DNA from: Bacillota bacterium
GTDB taxonomy: Bacteria > Bacillota > UBA4882 > UBA8346
Direction of reading: 5' to 3'
Assembly (NCBI GenBank): GCA_023415375.1
Contig: JAEZKW010000193.1
Span: forward strand, 1 to 12,696
DNA: 12,696 nt
The stretch's first letter is position 1. Each line of letters opens with the position of its first letter. A program made the position numbers and the translations under genes. Shown here in pieces: positions 6,721 through 12,500 of the stretch. The notes under the pieces were generated by a model, which did not search any database, was not told the origin of the DNA, and saw nothing but the letters and a program-made list of their open reading frames with translations.

Positions 6721-8063
6721 CCAGCAACACATCCTTTTTCAATGATCCAGGAAAGCCAATCCTTGGCCCTGGTAGGTACAATTTCAATTTTCCGGGGTGC
6801 ACACGTTGTCTTTAACTCCGCGACCGAAACATCATCTAGAAAAATTTCTTGATCTTGTTTTAAAGTAATCTGCGGTATTAGATACCAACAGTTACCAGAA
6901 CTTTGATCAGCCTCTATGGCACGGATGATGTCATTACCGGCGAGAAGGCCCGTAACAGTAACTGTGGGGCCAAAAAAATCATTTTGTACCGGTAAAGCCC
7001 TAAGTTTAATGTTCGGACAGTTTTGTTGAAAGGCTTCAATAACCGATTGCCAAAGCCTAATTGTTGATTTTCCTGTAATTACGATCAAGTTAGCTTCTAT
7101 TTTCTTCAACTCAGCTAAAGAAACCTCAAAAACATCTTGAAATTCGGTTAAAAACCATTGAACCAAACCAACGCCATTATCCAATTGGGGATACCCTTCA
7201 TAATCTTCATCGCCGGGAAAGTCTTCCCCAGCTTTAATATACCATTCATCTGCAGCAAAAACAAATCGCGTTCCCAACTCATCAAACAATCTTCCCTGGT
7301 ACCCACGAATGATTTTCAAAACTTCGGCTGCTTGATGCTCATTAAAAGGCTGCAGCGAGTATAACCCTTGCCGGTGTCCGGTTAAACCAACCGGAACAAC
7401 TGCCAGACTTGCGACAGAAGGCCACAATTTCGAAAGATCTTTAATTGTTTGTTCTAATACCGGCCCGTCGTTAATCCCGGGGCAAAGAACCGCTTGCGTA
7501 TGGACTGTAATACCGGCGTCGTCTATCCGCTTTAACTGATCCATAATTTTTCCGGCATTTTTGACCCCGAGTAGTTTCTCCCTTACCCATGGATCAGTTG
7601 CATGGACTGAAATATATAAAGGAGAAAGATGAAGATTTTCAATTCTTCGCCAATCTGCTTCAGATAGGTTTGTCAGGGTTATATAACTACCTTGTAAAAA
7701 GGAAAGCCGGTAATCGTCATCTTTCACATACAAGGATGAACGTCCCGACGCCGGTAATTGATGTACAAAACAAAAAAGGCAATGATTGTTACAAACCCTA
7801 ATTTTATCGAAAATGACTTCTTCTAATTTCAAACCGAGTGGTTCTTCCGGATCTTTTTCAAACTCAATCTCTAAAATTTCGCCGGATTTTTTTAAAACCT
7901 CGATCACAAGTTGCCTTTCAGAGCTTAGCATCAAGTAATCAATAAAGTCAAGTAATTTGTGTTGATTAATCCGAAGTAAAATATCGCCGGATTCTATTTC
8001 CAACTCTTCGGCAATACTACCGGGATCCACTTCCTGTATTCGAACGCCTTGATAATTTACCAT
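6702..8063 (-). CDS. DUF512 family protein: PDZ domain plus radical SAM-like domain
   Basis: A 453-residue protein. Residues 1-70 look like a PDZ-like module (VDPGSIAEELEIESGDILLRINQ). They are followed by a radical SAM cluster motif CNNHCLFC (C91, C95, C98), in the CxxxCxxC spacing that binds a 4Fe-4S cluster and S-adenosylmethionine. A TIM-barrel-like stretch and the C-terminal DUF512 region follow. The biochemical role of this family is not established, and I do not assign one. In many clostridia and cyanobacteria it is found as a single conserved gene, often directly before der, as here. The start is supported by TTGGAGG 5 bases before the ATG. Its stop lies inside der. It is probably the first gene of the operon, unless the 150-residue gene 71 bases upstream is co-transcribed. 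Confidence 0.9.
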   Translation of the reverse strand: MVNYQGVRIQEVDPGSIAEELEIESGDILLRINQHKLLDFIDYLMLSSERQLVIEVLKKSGEILEIEFEKDPEEPLGLKLEEVIFDKIRVCNNHCLFCFVHQLPASGRSSLYVKDDDYRLSFLQGSYITLTNLSEADWRRIENLHLSPLYISVHATDPWVREKLLGVKNAGKIMDQLKRIDDAGITVHTQAVLCPGINDGPVLEQTIKDLSKLWPSVASLAVVPVGLTGHRQGLYSLQPFNEHQAAEVLKIIRGYQGRLFDELGTRFVFAADEWYIKAGEDFPGDEDYEGYPQLDNGVGLVQWFLTEFQDVFEVSLAELKKIEANLIVITGKSTIRLWQSVIEAFQQNCPNIKLRALPVQNDFFGPTVTVTGLLAGNDIIRAIEADQSSGNCWYLIPQITLKQDQEIFLDDVSVAELKTTCAPRKIEIVPTRAKDWLSWIIEKGCVAGWLERL

Positions 8064-8119
8064 AATACCTCCAAGATTGGTAAACTATTCGCGTTTTGCG
8101 AACTAACTCCTGCAAATTA

Positions 8120-8140
8120 GAATAACTTAATAAGTTATTC
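8120..8140 (-). repeat. AT-rich hairpin over a stop codon
   Basis: GAATAACTTA and TAAGTTATTC flank a single central base, making a 21-base near-perfect palindrome that covers the stop codon of the 150-residue gene (TAA at 8137-8135). On the minus strand it is followed by TAATTTGC, a poor T-tract, so it is at best a weak terminator or RNA-stability hairpin between this gene and the DUF512 gene. Confidence 0.35.
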
Positions 8141-8587
8141 TCCATTCGAAATCACGAAAGCACCACTACTTTCTAAAATAAAACGTAATTTCGGCAACAA
8201 GTCAACCTCACTTTCAATAATAGCCGCTACTTTATTCGCCTTTACCTGAGGCCCAATGATTGCTAAATCACTCTCATCAAGGTGTAGTTTTTGCTTTTGT
8301 GAGTCTTCCCCTTTGTGGTATTGGCTTGAACCGATTTGAATTTTTCCAATGCCGAATAAATTTTGGCTTTGCAAACCCGGCCAACTCCGATTTATTTTTG
8401 GTGTTTGCTCCCCAAAATTTTCATTTCCAAATTCAAATTTGGAATCCCTTTTCCTTTCAAAGGCTTCAGAGTCATCAGCAAAAATAACCGTCAAATCAGC
8501 TAAGTTTAAACTTTCTTTTTTAATATTGCCTAAAGCCTGTTTAGCATCATCAATATTGGAGAAAATACCGTATAATTTACTTCTCAT
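8135..8587 (-). CDS. Hypothetical protein with a possible YflT-like stress-protein fold
   Basis: A 150-residue soluble protein that I do not recognise with certainty. Residues 3-36 (YGIFSNIDDAKQALGNIKKE, then ADLTVIF) resemble the beta-alpha-beta start of YflT / general stress protein 17M domains. The C-terminal 45 residues (VAAIIESEVDLLPKLRFILESSGAFVI) resemble the matching second half. Between them, residues about 42-100 form a polar linker rich in Asn, Gln, Lys and Phe where relatives usually have a glycine-rich hydrophobic segment. No signal peptide or membrane helix is seen. The ATG has AAAGGATCA 7 bases upstream. The gene is 71 bases before the DUF512 gene and divergent from the YvlD-like gene. 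The fold call is a weak inference from pattern only. Confidence 0.7.
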   Translation of the reverse strand: MRSKLYGIFSNIDDAKQALGNIKKESLNLADLTVIFADDSEAFERKRDSKFEFGNENFGEQTPKINRSWPGLQSQNLFGIGKIQIGSSQYHKGEDSQKQKLHLDESDLAIIGPQVKANKVAAIIESEVDLLPKLRFILESSGAFVISNGE

Positions 8588-8742
8588 GTCGTGATCCTTT
8601 CTTTAATCCTTTCTTCATTATTTTTTCCGAAAACTACTTTTTTACACATTTGGATTCCTTAGGCTTTTCATCCCCTTTTAGCACCATTTACCAAAGTTGA
8701 TGTGCGCGCGTGTGTGCATACTCAGATAGCTACTGGGGAAGC

Positions 8743-8748
8743 TATAAT
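8743..8748 (+). promoter_or_regulatory. Possible -10 element for the YvlD-like gene
   Basis: A perfect TATAAT lies 37 bases before the TTG start of the plus-strand gene. No good TTGACA-like hexamer sits 16-18 bases upstream (the sequence there is ACTCAG), so this is a partial match only. An alternating GCGCGCGTGTGTGCATA tract lies just upstream (8704-8720) and may influence DNA structure. Confidence 0.3.
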
Positions 8749-8770
8749 CGTTAATTCGTTTTTTCCTTTA

Positions 8771-8779
8771 AAGGGGGTG
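8771..8779 (+). promoter_or_regulatory. Ribosome binding site fixing a TTG start
   Basis: AAGGGGGTG sits 5 bases before TTG at 8785. No ATG or GTG is better placed, so this site is the reason for choosing a TTG start. Confidence 0.75.
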
Positions 8780-8784
8780 ATAAC

Positions 8785-9117
8785 TTGGATTGGCTGAGAA
8801 CAATTATTCGTTTTGTAGTTGCAGCTTTAGTGTTGATGTTTATAGGGGCACTTGTGCCGGGCTTCAAATCACTTAATTTTATGAGTGCTTTGCTAGCTGC
8901 AATCGTTATTGCTGGAATTAGTTATCTCATAGAGCTAGTTTTAGGGCGGGGAATTTCTCCTTATGCCCATGGGGTGGTAGGTTTTTTGGTTTCAGCAGTA
9001 GTCATCTATATAACCCAATTTATTGTCCCCGGAATGTCGGTTTCCATTATTGGGGCATTACTAGCATCATTAGTGATCGGGTTAATCGATCTATTCATTC
9101 CAACGAAAGTAAAATAA
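8785..9117 (+). CDS. Phage holin family 4 / YvlD-like small membrane protein
   Basis: A 110-residue, very hydrophobic protein with four predicted membrane helices at about residues 6-26, 31-53, 61-82, and 84-106. The short motif VPGF/VPGM occurs after helix 1 (24-27) and after helix 3 (81-84), an internal repeat typical of the phage_holin_4_2 (YvlD) family. Despite the family name, these are chromosomal proteins in most Bacillota, with no proven holin activity. In Bacillus, YvlD is linked to envelope stress, so a membrane-integrity role is plausible but unproven here. It starts with TTG behind a strong ribosome binding site. It is the only plus-strand gene in the window and converges on polC, with the hairpin at 9252-9291 between them. 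A possible cyclic-dinucleotide RNA on the opposite strand points toward its 3' end. Confidence 0.88.
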   Translation: MDWLRTIIRFVVAALVLMFIGALVPGFKSLNFMSALLAAIVIAGISYLIELVLGRGISPYAHGVVGFLVSAVVIYITQFIVPGMSVSIIGALLASLVIGLIDLFIPTKVK

Positions 9118-9135
9118 GATTTTCATTTTTTGAAT

Positions 9136-9225
9136 TCACAATTTAATAAGGCTGTCCATTAAACCTTCAAATCCAGAAAAAGACAAGTAATAACAACAAT
9201 AATAATAATAATACGGACAGCCCAT
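9136..9225 (-). CDS. Doubtful 29-residue Tyr/Cys-rich ORF
   Basis: An ATG-TGA frame of 29 codons beginning MGCPYYYYYCCYY. The tyrosines come from an AAT microsatellite (9199-9213). It is the only minus-strand frame of note between the riboswitch aptamer and the YvlD-like gene. I see no ribosome binding site before its ATG, and the inverted repeat 9150-9222 overlaps it, so coding is unlikely. It is listed because it lies in the position a riboswitch-controlled gene would occupy. Confidence 0.12.
   Translation of the reverse strand: MGCPYYYYYCCYYLSFSGFEGLMDSLIKL
9150..9222. repeat. Inverted repeat with AAT microsatellite; possible element remnant
   Basis: GGCTGTCC (9150-9157) and GGACAGCC (9215-9222) are perfect 8-base inverted repeats bounding a 73-base segment whose right part is (AAC/AAT)n. 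GGCTGTC-type ends occur in several insertion-sequence families, so a tiny non-autonomous remnant is possible. No target duplication is visible in the flanks. Confidence 0.35.
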
Positions 9226-9251
9226 ACGCCCAAAACCCGGGCTTTGAAAAT

Positions 9252-9291
9252 AGCAAAGAAGCTACTAATTCATTTTAGTAGCTTCTTTGCT
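9252..9291. terminator. 17-bp perfect hairpin between convergent genes, probable bidirectional terminator
   Basis: AGCAAAGAAGCTACTAA (9252-9268) and its exact complement (9275-9291) enclose a six-base loop. On the plus strand it is followed by TTTCATTTTG, and on the minus strand by ATTTTC, so both T-tracts are modest. It could end the plus-strand YvlD-like transcript and also stop minus-strand transcripts coming from polC or from the riboswitch promoter. The stem is the strongest in the window. Confidence 0.7.
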
Positions 9292-9322
9292 TTCATTTTG
9301 GGATTAGAGGAGGAGGATTTTC

Positions 9323-9382
9323 GTGAAATATTATTGTGAAAGTCAAATTTTAAATAAACAAAAAACAACTCCCTTTCGGTAA
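9323..9382 (+). CDS. Possible 19-residue ORF with a very strong ribosome binding site
   Basis: GTG at 9323 opens a 19-codon frame (MKYYCESQILNKQKTTPFR) ending TAA at 9380-9382. It is preceded by AGAGGAGGAGGA (about 9306-9317) at good spacing. It begins 32 bases past the 17-bp hairpin and is antisense to the 3' end of the riboswitch. No promoter fits between hairpin and ribosome binding site, so expression would need read-through. It may be a leader peptide, a relic of a lost gene's 5' end, or chance. Confidence 0.2.
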   Translation: MKYYCESQILNKQKTTPFR

Positions 9383-9494
9383 CCCGGCCATCATAACTTG
9401 AAATTCCCCTACCTAAATTAAATATCTTTAGGGAACATCCAGCCTTAGATCCGTGGCTTTGCGTCTCCGACTTTCGCCAGATTTGCTATTATCG
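9377..9494 (-). ncRNA. GEMM-I (cyclic dinucleotide) riboswitch aptamer
   Basis: Read on the minus strand, the sequence has the class I c-di-GMP (GEMM) layout. P1 is formed by CGATAA (9494-9489) and TTACCG (9382-9377), with one A-C mismatch. Then come TAGCAAA (9488-9482) and a short arm, TCTGGC-GAAA-GTCGGA, with the GAAA tetraloop at 9475-9472. These are followed by the hallmark GACGCAAAGCC (9465-9455). The tetraloop receptor halves are CTAAG (9448-9444) and TATG (9395-9392). The 3' conserved block is GCCGGGTTACCG (9388-9377). The P3 arm is longer than average. The class binds a cyclic dinucleotide in the three-way junction. No protein gene with a ribosome binding site lies downstream in this orientation, which is unusual for a riboswitch. 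Confidence 0.85.
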
Positions 9495-9542
9495 CTTTAA
9501 GTTGTAATTTTAAAGGAAAAGATTCATTAATATTTTACTTAA

Positions 9543-9571
9543 ATTATACAACTGGATCGTACAATTGTACA
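9543..9571 (-). promoter_or_regulatory. Sigma-A-like promoter driving the riboswitch RNA
   Basis: On the minus strand TGTACA (9571-9566) and a perfect TATAAT (9548-9543) are separated by exactly 17 bases. Transcription would start near 9536, leaving a leader of about 40 bases before the aptamer. It lies only 15 bases past the polC stop codon, so the riboswitch has its own start and need not depend on polC read-through. The -35 matches four of six consensus bases and is embedded in a 12-base palindrome. Confidence 0.55.
9559..9570. promoter_or_regulatory. Palindrome overlapping the riboswitch promoter, possible operator
   Basis: GTACAATTGTAC is a perfect 12-base palindrome covering most of the -35 element and part of the spacer of the promoter upstream of the riboswitch. 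The position fits a repressor site, but the sequence does not match an operator I know. Confidence 0.35.
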
Positions 9572-9586
9572 TGAAATATTTTACTT

Positions 9587-12500
9587 TTACCCAAAAAGTG
9601 TTAATTGAGCCGATTCAGACATTCCTTGTAAACAGCCATGATTTTGCAAAACTTCAATGACTGCTGAACTTAGGTGCGCGCGAGTTTTAAGATCTTCAAT
9701 CGATAAGAAAGCCCCCTCTTCCCGCGCTGCAGCCAGATAATTGGCAGCATTTTCGCCGAGGCCCTGTAGGGAAGCCAAGGGTGGCATTAACCCTTCCGGG
9801 GTAATCAGAAATTTCTGAGGGTCGGATTTATAAATATCGACTCGGGTAAAACGGATTCCCCGTAACATAGCTTCGAGAACCATTTCTAAAATGGTTTCCA
9901 AGTTCTTTTCTTTTTGGGTAGCATCGTTACCCTTTTGGCGAATCTCAGCCAAAGTATTGTGAACCACTGCTTCACCATGAACTACCTTATCAGCATCGAA
10001 TTCATCGGCACGGACTGTAAAATAAGTGGCGTAATAAGCTTCCGGATAATTAACCTTAAACCAGGCAATCCGGAAGGCCATCATCACATAAGCTACTGCG
10101 TGAGCCTTAGGGAACATGTATTTGATCTTGAGACAGGAATCGATGTACCAATCGGAAACATCGTGCTCTTTCATGATCTTAATATCGTCTTCTTCTAAAC
10201 CCTTGCCTTTACGGACTTTCTCCATAATCTTAAAAGACGCCTTCGGCGGTAATCCTTTAAAAATCAAGTAGTTCATGATGTCGTCACGGGTGCAAATTAC
10301 TTCCTTCAATGTAGCCGTGCCATTTCTAATCAAGTCCTGGGCATTACCGAGCCAAACGTTGGTTCCATGGGATAATCCTGAGATACGGACCAACTCTGCA
10401 AAGGTGGTTGGACGTGTATCTTCGAGCATTTGGCGGACAAATCCGGTGCCGAATTCAGGGATCCCAAGCGTACCCAAGTTAAATCCCAACTGTTCCTCGG
10501 TAATCCCCAGCGGTTCGACGGAGGAAAAAATCTTCATCGTATTCGGTTCGGCCATCGTTACGGTCCGGGGATCGATGCCGGTCAAATCATTCAGCATCCG
10601 GATGACTGTCGGATCATCATGGCCCAAAATGTCGAGTTTAACGAGACGACCTTCGAGGGCCCCGTGATATTCGAAGTGAGTGGTAATCCAATCCGCTTTT
10701 TTATCATTCGCTGGATATTGAATCGGGGTAAAACTATAAATTTCCTGGTCTTTCGGGACCACATAAAGTCCGCCCGGATGCTGGCCGGTAGAACGGCGTA
10801 CACCGGTACAACCTTTAACCAACCGGTTCATCTCCGCCTGGCGGAGGCGGATCCCCTTATCTTCCATGTAACCTTTGACAAAACCGAACGCCGTCTTATC
10901 GGCGAGCCCGGTCACAGTGCCAGCCCGGAAGACATAGCCTTTCCCAAAAATCTCTTCGGTATGCTTATGAATAATCGGTTGGTATTCACCGGAGAAATTT
11001 AAGTCAATATCAGGTTCCTTATCGCCTTCAAAACCCATAAAAGTCGCAAACGGGATATCTTGTCCATCCTTGATGAGTGGATGGCCGCATTTCGGACAGA
11101 TTTTATCGGGTAAATCCCATCCGGAAGCAATCTCCCCGGTTTCCTTAAACTCACTGTATTTACAGTCCGGGCAGCGGTAATGTCCCGGCAACGGATTGAC
11201 TTCGGTAATCTGGCACATGGTTGCTACAAAGGAAGAACCCACCGAACCCCGTGAGCCGACCAGATAACCGTCATCCAATGATTTCTTCACCAATTTTTGC
11301 GCGATCAAATATAAAACAGCATAACCATGTCCAATAATACTCTTCAGTTCCCACTCCAGCCTCTCTTCTACCAGTTTCGGCAGAGGGTCACCGTATAATT
11401 CCTTAGCCTTGTCATAGGACATATTCCGGATCTCATCTTCGGCGCCGGGAATTTGCGGCGGGTAAAACTTATCCGGCAAGGGCGAGACATCCTCGATCTG
11501 GTCTAAAATATGGTGGGGAGCAGTAATCACCACTTTTTTGGCTAAATCATCTCCCAGGTAGCTAAACTCTTGCAACATTTCATTCGTCGTCCGGAAATAA
11601 AGCGGCGCTTGATTATCGGCATCATTGAACCCTTGTCCCATTAATAATATTCTGCGATGAATCTCTTCATGAGGGTGGAGGAAATGGACATCTCCGGTAG
11701 CCACCACCGGCTTACCCAGTTTGGACCCGAGCTCAATAATCTTCCTGTTATTATCCTGGAGTTCCTCGACCGACTTCACCCGGCCGGAATTGATTAAGAA
11801 TTGGTTATTGCCGTTCGGCTGAATTTCAAGGTAATCATAGAATTCGGCAATCTCCTCCAACTTCGTTTCATCGGCTCCATCGAGAATCGCCTGGTAAAAT
11901 TCACCCGCTTCGCAGGCGCTCCCGATAATCAAACCCTCCCGAAACTCCACCAATGAAGACCTAGGAATCCGCGGGTGGCGGTAGAAGTATTGAATATGGG
12001 AGTCGGATACCAGACGGTAAAGATGTTTCATCCCAATCCGGCTCTTCACTAAAATAATGATATGATAAGTTTGCAGGTGTTCGACGCCGCTCTCCTTAAC
12101 CAGCGAATTCAGATCAACCAGCCGTTCCATCTTTCTTTCACTGAGTTTCTCAAATGCCTTCAACAAAATATCGGCGGCACACTGGGCATCGTCGGTCGCA
12201 CGATGGTGATTTTGCAGCTTAATCCCAAGTTCCTTGGCGACATTGTTTAGCCGGTAGCTCTTAAAATTAGGCCAGACCGACCGGGCCAGTCCCAAAGTAT
12301 CCAGATAAACCGGAGTCGGTTTTTCACCTAGAAGCTGTTGATACTTGGCACTGATAAAGCCAATATCAAAACGGGCGTTATGGGCTACCAACACGGCACC
12401 GGCACAGAACTCTTTAAACCGCTGCAATACTTCTTCCGGTAATGGAGCGTCAGCCACCATCTCCGTGGTAATACCAGTCAGCTTTGTAATCTCCTCCGAG

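Noticed and set aside
8545..8625. Thirteen-codon upstream ORF (MKKGLKKGSRHEK) overlapping the start of the 150-residue gene on the minus strand.
   Set aside because: It has no ribosome binding site and a lysine/glycine composition arising from repeated GAAAGGAT purine tracts, one of which is the ribosome binding site of the real gene.
8715..8748. GCATA plus TATAAT as a forespore (sigma-F/sigma-G) promoter for the YvlD-like gene.
   Set aside because: The -35-like GCATA fits, but the -10 does not match the CATxxTA or GGxxAxA patterns, so I kept only a low-confidence -10.
8785..9117. Prophage, suggested by the phage holin family name.
   Set aside because: No other phage genes, integrase or attachment sites are present; this family is widespread on chromosomes outside phages.
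10430..11002. Long plus-strand open frame of 190 codons.
   Set aside because: It lies wholly antisense to the conserved catalytic part of polC, lacks a ribosome binding site and resembles no family; it is a shadow frame.
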